60,353 nucleotides of DNA. It comes from Pseudomonas sp. (GTDB taxonomy: Bacteria > Pseudomonadota > Gammaproteobacteria > Pseudomonadales > Pseudomonadaceae). A model generated the notes under the pieces. The model made no database searches, was not told the origin of the DNA, and saw nothing but the letters and a program-made list of their open reading frames with translations. Shown here in pieces: positions 25,262 to 32,891 of the stretch (its first letter is position 1; each line of letters starts with the position of its first letter). The stretch spans positions 1-60,353 of the forward strand of contig NZ_JASLGE010000058.1 of assembly GCF_030150285.1 (NCBI RefSeq), in the 5' to 3' direction. The translations under genes were made by a program, and so were the position numbers.

Positions 25262-25339
25262 TGGGCCGAAGCCCGCCGCCCGGATGGGACGGCATGGTTA
25301 AATCGTACTGCTTCAAGGTGATGTCGGATGTGCCTGAAA

Positions 25340-25555
25340 TTAGCCGACGGCGTGAAGTTCGTTAAGTCTGTGGATGCCCGCAGTGCCTGTCATACCGTCC
25401 CAGTTGTCGCCGCGTCCTTCGCGCCAGCCGTTAATCCAGGCTTGGCGCACCGACGGTAGAGTAAAAGGGCAAAGCTCACGGGATTTACCATTAACACCAT
25501 ATTGATATCCACGTAAAAATGCTTTTTCCAACGGATCACGCTTAAGTCTTCTCAT
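25340..25555 (-). CDS. rmf: Ribosome modulation factor
   Basis: Rmf converts 70S ribosomes into inactive 100S dimers in slow growth. The product is 71 residues (MRRLKRDPLEKAFLRGYQYG at the N-terminus, RQAWINGWREGRGDNW), typical of Pseudomonas Rmf. No clear Shine-Dalgarno sequence precedes the ATG at 25555. It is convergent with pyrD and divergent from rlmL, the common Pseudomonas order. Confidence 0.96.
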   Translation of the reverse strand: MRRLKRDPLEKAFLRGYQYGVNGKSRELCPFTLPSVRQAWINGWREGRGDNWDGMTGTAGIHRLNELHAVG

Positions 25556-26106
25556 AGGGTAGTGCCCTCACTGGTTGACTGTTATGTGTCGCGTCGACCT
25601 GGCGATTCAAGGTCGGGGTCGGGGCAGAATGCTTCTGCCGCTGGGCGCTCGTTGCCGGCGTGACGAGCATTTTCGTTGAGACCTGAGCGGTCACAACCTG
25701 TGTTCAGTTCTAACCAATGCGCCAAGGCATGTGAATGATCGTTTTGTCATAAGGACGTAACGATAATGGTGTTAAGGCCATAAGAAAGGGTGTATCCGGC
25801 CGGTAGAAGTCGAGCAAAGCCTGATATGGCCAGTGCTTACAAAAATGATGCGTTTCATTCTCTGTTGCGAATAGCCGACTGCTTTACTCGGGCACTATTC
25901 GACGAAGGGTTTGAATATGACAATTTGTTTCTCCATAAATGACCTGCCCCTGTGCCTACACTCTCCATGCGGCGTGCATGAGTAGTCGTCGGGGTGGAAC
26001 GGCACAGTTTCGTGCCACGCGAGCGCTCTGCAAGAAAAGCGCTTGATTGAAAACGGAGCAGGCAATGCGTTGCCTGTTCACAGATAGCTAAATGCTCAGG
26101 AATCCC
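25556..26106. other. Divergent rmf-rlmL intergenic region
   Basis: 551 bases without a gene of normal size. It should contain the rmf promoter and its long leader (left part) and the rlmL promoter. A small hairpin (GCTCGT / ACGAGC, about 25647-25669) and two very short frames (9 and 22 codons, near 25846 and 25919) are present, with nothing to support translation. Confidence 0.5.
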
Positions 26107-28377
26107 ATGTCGGATCGTTACGAACTCTTCCTTACTTGCCCAAAAGGCCTTGAAGGTCTGCTCCTTGAGGAGGCTATCGGCCTTGGCCTTGAGGAAGCCC
26201 GCGAGCACACCTCGGCCATCCGAGGCATGGCAACCATGGAGACGGCCTACCGCCTGTGCCTGTGGTCGCGCTTGGCCAACCGGGTGCTATTGGTCCTCAA
26301 GCGTTTCCCGATGAAGGATGCGCAAGACCTGTACCACGGTGTGCTGGACGTTGAATGGCAGGACCATATGGTCCCGGATGGCACCCTGGCCGTTGAATTC
26401 AGCGGTCACGGCTCGGGTATCGACAACACTCACTTTGGTGCGTTGAAGGTCAAGGACGCCATCGTCGACAAGTTGCGCACGCCGAGCGGCGAGCGTCCTT
26501 CCATCGACAAGCTCAGCCCCGACCTGCGCATCCACTTGCGCCTTGACCGTGGCGAAGCCATTTTGTCGCTGGACTTGTCGGGCAGTAGCTTGCACCAGCG
26601 CGGCTACCGTCTGCAGCAGGGCGCGGCACCGCTGAAGGAAAACCTGGCGGCCGCCATTCTGATTCGCGCGGGCTGGCCGCGTATGGCTGCCGAAGGCGCT
26701 GCCTTGGCTGACCCGATGTGCGGTGTGGGGACATTCCTGGTCGAGGGTGCGATGATCGCCGCCGACATGGCCCCGAACCTCAATCGTATCCACTGGGGGT
26801 TCGATGCCTGGCTCGGCCATATCCCCGCGGTCTGGAAAAAGCTCTATGACGAAGCCACCGAGCGCGCTGAAATTGGCATGGCCAAGCCACCGCTGTGGAT
26901 TCGCGGCTATGAAGCCGACCCGCGGCTGATTCAGCCTGCGCGCAACAACATTGAGCGTGCCGGGCTGAGCCACTGGATCAAAATCTACCAGGGTGAAGTG
27001 GCGACCTTTGAGCCGCGCCCAGATCAGAACCAAAAAGGCCTGGTCATCTGCAACCCGCCCTACGGCGAGCGGTTGGGTGACGAAGCGAGCCTGCTGTACC
27101 TCTATCAGAACCTGGGTGAGCGTTTGCGCCAGGCCTGTCTGAACTGGGAAGCGGCGGTCTTTACCGGTGCCCCGGACCTGGGCAAGCGCATGGGGATTCG
27201 CAGCCACAAGCAGTACTCGTTCTGGAACGGCGCGTTGCCCTGCAAGCTGTTGCTGATCAAAGTACTCCCGGATCAGTTCGTCACCGGCGAGCGCCGCACG
27301 CCTGAGCAGCGTCAGGCCGAGCGCGAGCAGGCCGAATCGGATCTGCCTTCCAACATCGAAGCGCCCACCCAGTACGAGAAGTTCAACAAGAACGGCAACC
27401 CGATCAAGCCAGCCCCGGTGGTGATCGAGCAACCGCGCTTGAGTGAAGGCGGGCAGATGTTTGCCAACCGGCTACAGAAGAACCTCAAGGCATTGGGCAA
27501 GTGGGTCAAGCGAGAGGGCGTTGATTGCTATCGTGTCTACGATGCCGACATGCCTGAGTACTCGATGGCCATCGACCTGTATCACGACTGGGTTCACGTT
27601 CAGGAGTATGCAGCGCCGAAATCCATTGACCCGGAAAAAGCCTCAGCCCGTATGTTCGATGCACTGGCGGCCATTCCGCAGGCGCTGAACATCGACAAGA
27701 GCCGCGTGATCGTCAAGCGTCGTGAGCGCCAGAGCGGCACCAAGCAGTACGAGCGCCAAAGTGCCCAAGGCAAGTTCACCGAGGTTAATGAGGGCGGCGT
27801 TAAGCTGCTGGTTAATCTCACGGATTATCTGGACACCGGGCTGTTCCTCGATCACCGCCCGATGCGCATGCGCATTCAGAAAGAGGCGGCTGGCAAACGC
27901 TTCCTCAACCTGTATTGCTACACCGCAACCGCCAGTGTGCACGCGGCCAAAGGCGGCGCTCGCAGTACAACCAGCGTTGACCTGTCGAAAACCTACCTGG
28001 ATTGGGCGCGTCGCAACCTGTCGCTTAACGGCTTTTCGGACAAGAACCGCCTGGAACAGGGCGACGTGATGGTCTGGCTGGATGCCTGTCGTGAAGAGTA
28101 CGACCTGATCTTTATCGACCCGCCGACGTTCTCCAACTCCAAGCGCATGGAAGGCATCTTCGATGTGCAGCGCGACCACGTGCAATTGCTCGACCTGGCC
28201 ATGGCGCGCCTGGCACCGGGTGGCGTGCTCTACTTCTCCAACAACTTCCGCAAATTCATCCTGGATGAACACCTGGAAGCGCGTTACGCGGTAGAAGAGA
28301 TCACGGCCAGCACCCTCGATCCGGATTTTGCGCGTAACAGCAAAATCCACCGTGCGTGGAAAATCACCGCCCGGTAA
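26107..28377 (+). CDS. rlmL: Bifunctional 23S rRNA methyltransferase RlmL/RlmK
   Basis: It makes m2G2445 (RlmL half) and m7G2069 (RlmK half) in 23S rRNA. The 756-residue protein has an N-terminal THUMP domain, the first methyltransferase (DPMCGVGTFLVEGAMIAAD, then NPPYGERLGDE) and the second one (FLNLYCYTATASVHAAKGGA, then IDPPTFSNSKRMEG). The ATG at 26107 gives the family N-terminus MSDRYELFLTCPKGLE with AGGA upstream. It is a full-length fusion as in E. coli and other pseudomonads. Confidence 0.97.
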   Translation: MSDRYELFLTCPKGLEGLLLEEAIGLGLEEAREHTSAIRGMATMETAYRLCLWSRLANRVLLVLKRFPMKDAQDLYHGVLDVEWQDHMVPDGTLAVEFSGHGSGIDNTHFGALKVKDAIVDKLRTPSGERPSIDKLSPDLRIHLRLDRGEAILSLDLSGSSLHQRGYRLQQGAAPLKENLAAAILIRAGWPRMAAEGAALADPMCGVGTFLVEGAMIAADMAPNLNRIHWGFDAWLGHIPAVWKKLYDEATERAEIGMAKPPLWIRGYEADPRLIQPARNNIERAGLSHWIKIYQGEVATFEPRPDQNQKGLVICNPPYGERLGDEASLLYLYQNLGERLRQACLNWEAAVFTGAPDLGKRMGIRSHKQYSFWNGALPCKLLLIKVLPDQFVTGERRTPEQRQAEREQAESDLPSNIEAPTQYEKFNKNGNPIKPAPVVIEQPRLSEGGQMFANRLQKNLKALGKWVKREGVDCYRVYDADMPEYSMAIDLYHDWVHVQEYAAPKSIDPEKASARMFDALAAIPQALNIDKSRVIVKRRERQSGTKQYERQSAQGKFTEVNEGGVKLLVNLTDYLDTGLFLDHRPMRMRIQKEAAGKRFLNLYCYTATASVHAAKGGARSTTSVDLSKTYLDWARRNLSLNGFSDKNRLEQGDVMVWLDACREEYDLIFIDPPTFSNSKRMEGIFDVQRDHVQLLDLAMARLAPGGVLYFSNNFRKFILDEHLEARYAVEEITASTLDPDFARNSKIHRAWKITAR

Positions 28378-28393
28378 AACCGATAATGCAACG

Positions 28394-28447
28394 GTAGGAG
28401 CTTGCTCGCGATCTTTTAAAATCAAAAGATCGCGAGCAATCGAGCCG
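28394..28447. repeat. REP-type palindrome after rlmL
   Basis: GTAGGAGCTTGCTCGCGATC and its inverted partner GATCGCGAGCAA surround a short AT centre (TTTTAAAATCAAAA). This is the typical Pseudomonas REPIN core, of the same family as 5305-5356. The right arm is interrupted after GAGCAA (CGAGCCGCGA), so it is slightly eroded. Confidence 0.8.
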
Positions 28448-28474
28448 CGACTGGCAGCCCCTGCAGAGGACCAC

Positions 28475-28515
28475 AAAAAAACGCCCCCGATCTTACGGTC
28501 GGGGGCGTTTTTTTA
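28475..28515. terminator. Bidirectional terminator between rlmL and dacB
   Basis: Stem ACGCCCCCGA / TCGGGGGCGT with a 7-A run on the left and a 7-T run on the right; it can end both convergent genes. Confidence 0.92.
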
Positions 28516-28530
28516 GGGGCTGGAAAAAGC

Positions 28531-29994
28531 TTACTGTGCGATAGACACCGCGGTGTTATTCAACGGCGGCTGGCGATACAGGTCGAGCAATACTTGGTCG
28601 AGGATCGAGGACGCACCCCACGGACGTGGGTCGTTGAGGATCGCGACCACGGCCCAGGTGTTGCCGTTGACGTCGCGGCTAAAGCCGGCAATCGCCCGCA
28701 CGGTGTTCAGGGTGCCGGTTTTGACGTGGGCCTGGCCGTTCATGGCAGTGGTTTTCAGGCGCTTGCGCATGGTGCCGTCCTTGCCGGCAATCGGCATGGA
28801 GCTGATGAACTCGGCAGCATAGGGGCTTTTCCAGGCGGCCTGGAGCATCTGTGCCATTTCCCGTGCGCTCACGCGCTCGGCGCGGGACAGACCGGAACCG
28901 TTCTCCATCACCAGGTGCGGGGCAGTGATGCCTTTTTTGGCCAGCCATTGGCGCACCACGCGCTGAGCGGCCTTGGCGTCGTCACCGTCGGCATCGTTGC
29001 GAAACTGCGCCCCCAGGCTCAGGAACAGCTGCTGGGCCATGGTGTTGTTACTGTATTTGTTGATATCGCGAATGATCTCGGCCAGGTCGGGGGAGAACGC
29101 ACGGGCCAGCAATTTGGCATTTTTGGGGACATTGGCCTGACGGGTCTGGCCCTGAATGCTACCGCCCAGTTCTTGCCAGATGGCGCGCACGGCACCGGCG
29201 GTATAGGTCGGGTGGTCCAGCAGCGACAGGTAAGTCTGAGAGTTACAGCCGTCGGCCAATTGACCGCTCACCGTGACCAGCACAGAGCCATCGGCCTGCG
29301 GGACCGGGTTGTAGCGCACATCGCCGGTGCATTGTTTGGTGTTGACGGCCTTGACCTGGTTGTCGATCCGGATGCTGGCAATGGGCGGTTCAACCGAGAT
29401 CAGGACTTTACCGCCGTCGTTGCGCGCCACGAAGCGCAAGGCCTTGAGGTTGACCAGCAATGCGTCGGGTTTGACCAGGAACGGTTTGTTCTTGTCGTTG
29501 CCGTCGTCATTGAATTCAGGGAGTACGGGTTGCTCGAAGAAGCCGCGGTCCAGCACCAGGTCGCCGGTGATCTGCTGCACGCCGTTGGCCCTTAAATCAC
29601 GCATGAGCAGCCACAGCTTTTCCATGTTGAGCTTGGGATCACCGCCGCCCTTGAGGTACAGGTTGCCCTGCAGGATGCCATTGTTGAGGGTACCGTCGGT
29701 GTAGAACTCGGTTTTCCACTGGTGAGTGGGGCCGAGCATTTCGAGGGCCGCGTAGGTCGTTACCAGCTTCATGGTCGAGGCCGGGTTCATGGAGACATCG
29801 GCATTGAACACGGTTGGCGTGCCTGGGCCGGTGAGCGGGATCATCACCAGGGACAAGGCATCGTCTTGTAGCTTGTTGGTTTTGAGGGCTTGCTGAACCT
29901 TGGGGGAAAGCGTGGTATTGACGGCGGCGTTGGCGCCAAAGGCGAGCGGCAAAAACAGGCTGGCCAGTAACAATGGTCGTAAAGATTTGATCAT
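28531..29994 (-). CDS. dacB: D-alanyl-D-alanine carboxypeptidase/endopeptidase (PBP4)
   Basis: A periplasmic enzyme that trims and opens peptidoglycan cross-links. The 487-residue protein has a signal peptide (LLLASLFLPLAFGANA) and the penicillin-binding motifs SxxK (STMK, Ser73), SxN (YSNNTM) and KTG (HVKTGTLNT). The large insert between the first two motifs is typical of PBP4. The ATG at 29994 is used because it gives the signal peptide; upstream codons look like noncoding extension. Confidence 0.95.
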   Translation of the reverse strand: MIKSLRPLLLASLFLPLAFGANAAVNTTLSPKVQQALKTNKLQDDALSLVMIPLTGPGTPTVFNADVSMNPASTMKLVTTYAALEMLGPTHQWKTEFYTDGTLNNGILQGNLYLKGGGDPKLNMEKLWLLMRDLRANGVQQITGDLVLDRGFFEQPVLPEFNDDGNDKNKPFLVKPDALLVNLKALRFVARNDGGKVLISVEPPIASIRIDNQVKAVNTKQCTGDVRYNPVPQADGSVLVTVSGQLADGCNSQTYLSLLDHPTYTAGAVRAIWQELGGSIQGQTRQANVPKNAKLLARAFSPDLAEIIRDINKYSNNTMAQQLFLSLGAQFRNDADGDDAKAAQRVVRQWLAKKGITAPHLVMENGSGLSRAERVSAREMAQMLQAAWKSPYAAEFISSMPIAGKDGTMRKRLKTTAMNGQAHVKTGTLNTVRAIAGFSRDVNGNTWAVVAILNDPRPWGASSILDQVLLDLYRQPPLNNTAVSIAQ

Positions 29995-30255
29995 CTGAAG
30001 TAAAACCCTGCGGGCGAGGGGAAAATAAGAAGGCGTGGAAGAAAAGCCCTCGATGGTCACAAAATAGTCGTCATTATGCCCCAAGGCCAGTGGGCTTGTG
30101 CATGGGCGTGCCAGAGGGATTGTGCGTTTAAATGCAAAAAACGCTTAACCGTTCACAGGGAACCGGGCAATGAGCGCTATAAACGGCAAAAGTGGCCGCT
30201 GAAGGGGAGGGAGTATGACGGGAGGCCGCCAAGGGCGTTGGCTCAGGCCTTAAAC

Positions 30256-30285
30256 AAAAAGGGCCATCACGATGGATGGCCCTTT
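30256..30285 (-). terminator. yggL terminator
   Basis: Stem GGGCCATC / GATGGCCC with a T-run (TTTTT) on the minus strand, just past the yggL stop. Confidence 0.85.
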
Positions 30286-30290
30286 GAACA

Positions 30291-30635
30291 TCAAGCTACC
30301 GGATTGATCGGCTTTTCCGGGTACCAAACGTCCAGCAGCGGGCTGACTTCAACGCTGGTCAGCTCAGTGCGTGCCTTCAGCCAGGCTTCAACGCCAGCGC
30401 GTTGTTCAGCGCTGACCGAGCCGCGCTTCTGCAGGCAAACCAGACCGTAGTCGTCGCCGCCAACATAGCCCAGGCCATTGGCTTCCATCGCTTCTTTCAG
30501 GAAAGCGTCGAGGAATGCATCGATTGCCTCGTCAGCCAAGTCTTCCTTGAAGTCAAGGTTCAGTTCGAAGCCCAATTCCTGGAACTCGTCTACACAGAGT
30601 TTTTTGCGCAGACGCTGGGAGCGGTTAGTGGCCAT
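30291..30635 (-). CDS. yggL: YggL family 50S ribosome-associated protein (DUF469)
   Basis: A small acidic protein; its E. coli relative binds 50S subunits. The 114 residues contain RSQRLRKKLCVDEFQELGF at the start and GGDDYGLVCLQKRGSVS. The ATG at 30635 has GAGGA upstream; the frame is open for 64 more codons without a reason to extend. In P. aeruginosa it also follows dacB. Confidence 0.93.
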   Translation of the reverse strand: MATNRSQRLRKKLCVDEFQELGFELNLDFKEDLADEAIDAFLDAFLKEAMEANGLGYVGGDDYGLVCLQKRGSVSAEQRAGVEAWLKARTELTSVEVSPLLDVWYPEKPINPVA

Positions 30636-30749
30636 GAAACAATCCTCAAAAGTAATATCGCGGCGCATCTTACCAGTTAAGCCGTGCGCCTGCCTGATTG
30701 AGTGAGGCTGCTCCGACGAGTGAGTCAAACCGTTGAAGGCCTTGAGGTC

Positions 30750-30760
30750 GGGGGGGGGGG
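30750..30760. repeat. Run of 11 G
   Basis: A homopolymer of 11 G in the gap upstream of yggL. It is not in a recognised coding frame. It may vary in length in the population or be misread in sequencing. Confidence 0.7.
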
Positions 30761-30898
30761 CGTCATCCTGCGGCACTCTGAGGAACGGCGCGAAATTGTG
30801 AGGTGGCGGCTGGCCCATGAACATCACCCAAAGCCCAGTTACGTTACTGCTGCGATGCAGGGCGCGCCGCTACCTCGTGAGATGAACCGGAGTTAAAA

Positions 30899-31086
30899 AT
30901 GATTCGATATCCGCATTCGCCGTTACAAAACCCCGCGTTGCATCTGTCCAACCTGCAGGTCATCACCGGGGCGCGGGTAAGGCGCATTCTGATCAATCAA
31001 GGCCGCGCAACGGGCGTGGAATACAGCCTCGGGCGGGGGCCATCAACTCGCCCCGGTTGATTGGGGGTTATCCGCCGCTGCGTTAA
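30899..31086 (+). pseudogene. Remnant of a GMC-family FAD oxidoreductase (choline dehydrogenase-like)
   Basis: The first frame reads NLQVITGARVRRILINQGRA then TGVEY, the middle of GMC enzymes such as BetA. After a shift (about 31036) a second frame gives GAINSPRLI, the GMC signature-2 core, and then stops at 31086. The residues that normally join the two parts are missing, and nothing of the N- or C-terminal thirds was found nearby. It is a decayed fragment and cannot make a working enzyme. Confidence 0.8.
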
Positions 31087-31098
31087 ACGGTCGTTATG

Positions 31099-31132
31099 AA
31101 AAGACCTGACGAGTGATCGTCAGGTCTTTTTT
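31099..31132 (+). terminator. Strong terminator after the GMC remnant
   Basis: Perfect 14-bp stem (AAAAGACCTGACGA) with a 4-base loop and TTTTTT. It probably belonged to the lost GMC operon. Confidence 0.88.
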
Positions 31133-31275
31133 GTGTGCGCGAAATACTCTTTAAAGCGAGTTTTCCTGCTTTGCGATTTCTCAAAAGTCCACAAAGTGTG
31201 GTAGACCCGTGTTGATTAACACGTTGCTAAAACACGCGTATTTGTAACTGTTTATGAGGCGTTCTGAACGTCACC

Positions 31276-31420
31276 TATAATCGAGGGGCGATAATAAATG
31301 ATGATTTCGATTTAAGTTCTTTTACTCCGCCCTAAAGCTCAACGCGGTGGCGGAGTTGTACCTATAAAATCAAGGCTCTTTAAAGCCTGGCTTTCCGTTA
31401 GCGGCGCGCCATTGTTTTAT
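31276..31420 (-). repeat. Direct repeat R, copy 1 (3' end of cassette 1)
   Basis: About 145 bases nearly identical to 32173-32315. It includes the 3' end of the immunity gene (coding QWRAANGKPGFKEP), the region after it and an inverted repeat (ACTCCGCC / GGCGGAGT). Copies are in the same orientation, 897 bases apart, which sets the cassette length. Confidence 0.9.
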
Positions 31421-31624
31421 TTTGGCTAAAATAGCCTCTGGGGTAGCCTCTTGGTCAGAAGCTGCATAATAAATTAAGTCTGATCCTTCTGGGTGTTCTG
31501 TTAAGCGCTCAAACTCCAAGACCATCTTTATGTCGTCGTCTTCAGTGCGTAAACTGCTATCACACAGCGAAATCAAAAAGTCTAAAAATTCTTTTTCTGT
31601 GTAGTCAGTGATTTTATTTTTCAT
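31370..31624 (-). CDS. Colicin E/pyocin S-type DNase immunity protein, allele 1
   Basis: It should bind and block an HNH DNase bacteriocin. The 84-residue protein shows the Im-family pattern: ITDYTEKEFLDFLISLC (helix I), an acidic helix II (LEFERLTEHPEGSD) and the SDLIYY motif, where the usual following Pro is Ala. It overlaps the toxin fragment 31614-31985 by 11 bases. It shares its last 14 residues with allele 2 (32266-32529) but differs through the specificity region. It is probably expressed from outside the cassette or not at all; no promoter was recognised. Confidence 0.88.
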   Translation of the reverse strand: MKNKITDYTEKEFLDFLISLCDSSLRTEDDDIKMVLEFERLTEHPEGSDLIYYAASDQEATPEAILAKIKQWRAANGKPGFKEP

Positions 31625-31985
31625 AAACTAATTGCCCCGCTCTGTGTATTTTTTTGTGATGCCTTGGAGTTGTAATTGTCATATTATCTACATCATAAAC
31701 GCCACCGCCCTGTGAAATATAAATTTTGTGATGAAGCTCAAATTTCATAGCAGTGCCTGCACGTTCTACAACATTTACGAATGGTGACTTGCCATTAGCC
31801 ATTGCTGATAAATTCTGCCTTATGAACTGCTTGGACAACTCAGGATCATTCGCCACCGCCTTCCAAAACGCCTCTCTAAACGCTCTGAAATTTCTGAACT
31901 CCCGCCCCTGAAGCAGATCTGCAATCTGTGACGGAACAGGTGCGCCTTCACCGTGTGAGGCTGCCCCTAACGCTGACTCTTTCAA
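31614..31985 (-). pseudogene. HNH DNase domain of an S-type pyocin/colicin, without the N-terminal domains (cassette 1)
   Basis: The frame codes for about 115 of the usual 134 residues of an E9-type cytotoxic domain: GAPVPSQIADLLQG, FREAFWKAVANDPELSKQF and the HNH core (FELHHKIYISQGGGVYDVDN ... RHHKKIH) with all expected histidines. Receptor-binding and translocation domains are absent. The only start is a TTG right after a terminator-like hairpin. It is a toxin tip without a carrier: either a remnant or a silent donor for recombination. Confidence 0.82.
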
Positions 31986-31987
31986 CT

Positions 31988-32137
31988 CCGCAATAAAAAG
32001 CGAAGCTGCAAGGCTTCGCTTTTGTGTGCTCGCGCAAGGTCAGTCCTGGCCGCCCAGATGATTGTGGCCTTATCGCCGGTCATGTATTCGCGCACTTGTT
32101 GTGGCAGCGACTGATCGCTGGACAGCAGCACGGTAGC
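31988..32137 (-). repeat. Direct repeat T, copy 1 (gene tail plus terminator)
   Basis: 150 bases matching 32738-32887. It contains a terminator-like hairpin (AAGCGAAGC / GCTTCGCTT, 31998-32021, T-run on the minus strand). Upstream of it is the C-terminal coding end of an unidentified protein (ATVLLSSDQSLPQQVREYM, then TGDKATIIW). A one-base loss shifts the frame just before the stop relative to copy 2, so this copy is broken. On the minus strand the open frame continues to about 32172 (YLIRSHHLRN), a little farther than copy 2. Confidence 0.85.
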
Positions 32138-32172
32138 ATTGCGCAGGTGATGGCTGCGGATCAGGTATTTTA

Positions 32173-32315
32173 TATAATCGAGGGGCGATAATAAATGATG
32201 ATTTTGATTTAAGTTATTTAACTCCGCCCTAAAGCTCAACGCGGTGGCGGAGTTATACCTAAAAATCAAGGCTCCTTAAAGCCTGGTTTTCCGTTAGCGG
32301 CGCGCCATTGTTTTA
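32173..32315 (-). repeat. Direct repeat R, copy 2 (3' end of cassette 2)
   Basis: Counterpart of 31276-31420, with the 3' end of the second immunity gene and the inverted repeat AACTCCGCC / GGCGGAGTT. Its left end directly adjoins the gene tail of cassette 1, marking the junction of the tandem duplication. Confidence 0.9.
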
Positions 32316-32529
32316 CTTCTCTCACGATTCCCTCGGGGCTGTCATCCCTGCGTTCATCAGGGTAATAAATCAAATCTGAGCCACTGGGATGCTCGGTAAG
32401 CCTCTTGAACTCAAGCACAGCACAAATATGATCCTCCTCACTCGGATATAAATGCTTATCGCAATTACAAATACTACGTACCCACTCAAGAAAATCTGCT
32501 TCGGTGTAATCAGAAATGCTCTGCTTCAC
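32266..32529 (-). CDS. Colicin E/pyocin S-type DNase immunity protein, allele 2
   Basis: The 87-residue Im-family protein has ISDYTEADFLEWVRSICNCD, FKRLTEHPSGSDLIYYPDER (full DLIYYP motif) and the shared end QWRAANGKPGFKEP. The GTG at 32529 is chosen because GCGGAGGAAATTAAT precedes it, a very good ribosome site, and it gives the family N-terminus; an ATG at 32556 would add nine residues inside the toxin frame. The specificity helices differ from allele 1, so it should neutralise a different DNase. Confidence 0.88.
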   Translation of the reverse strand: MKQSISDYTEADFLEWVRSICNCDKHLYPSEEDHICAVLEFKRLTEHPSGSDLIYYPDERRDDSPEGIVREVKQWRAANGKPGFKEP

Positions 32530-32530
32530 A

Positions 32531-32743
32531 TTAATTTCCTCCGCGATGAATTTCAATATGCAAATTCGGCGTAACCACTACTAAGTTATCAATATCATAT
32601 ACACCACCGCCATCTGCAATTCGAATGCTGTGATGAATTTCAAACGTCACTCGCCCACCTGTGTGATCTCGATCTCGAACATAAGCCGTGCGACCATTCC
32701 TAACCCCCCTCGACACTCCCTGAGTTGAGCTGTAACGCCGCAA
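32531..32743 (-). pseudogene. C-terminal HNH fragment of a second pyocin/colicin DNase (cassette 2)
   Basis: Only the last part of the DNase domain is left: GGRVTFEIHHSIRIADGGG, YDIDNLVVVTP and HIEIHRGGN. The HNH metal motif is intact but the N-terminal half of the domain is gone. The frame begins with a TTG immediately after the terminator hairpin of repeat T. It ends one base before the GTG of immunity allele 2. Confidence 0.82.
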
Positions 32744-32887
32744 AAAAAGCGAAGCTCCAAGGCTTCGCTTTTGTGTGCTCGCGCAAGGTCAGTCTTGGCT
32801 GCCCCAGATGATTGTGGCCTTATCGCCGGTCATGTTTTCGCGCATTTGCTGTGGCAGCGACTGATCGCTGGGCAGCAGCACGGTGGC
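32738..32887 (-). repeat. Direct repeat T, copy 2 (gene tail plus terminator)
   Basis: Counterpart of 31988-32137. The minus-strand frame reads ATVLLPSDQSLPQQMREN, then MTGDKATIIWGSQD and a stop, followed by the hairpin AAGCGAAGC / GCTTCGCTT and seven T. It ends sharply at the mmsA-like remnant, so the gene that owned this tail has been lost. I do not recognise its family. Confidence 0.85.
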
Positions 32888-32891
32888 TTCC

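Noticed and set aside
25919..25987. 22-codon frame upstream of rlmL as a leader peptide
   Set aside because: No ribosome site and no attenuator-like hairpins behind it.
30702..30896. 64-codon frame containing the G tract
   Set aside because: No ribosome site or family, and the frame depends on the homopolymer length.
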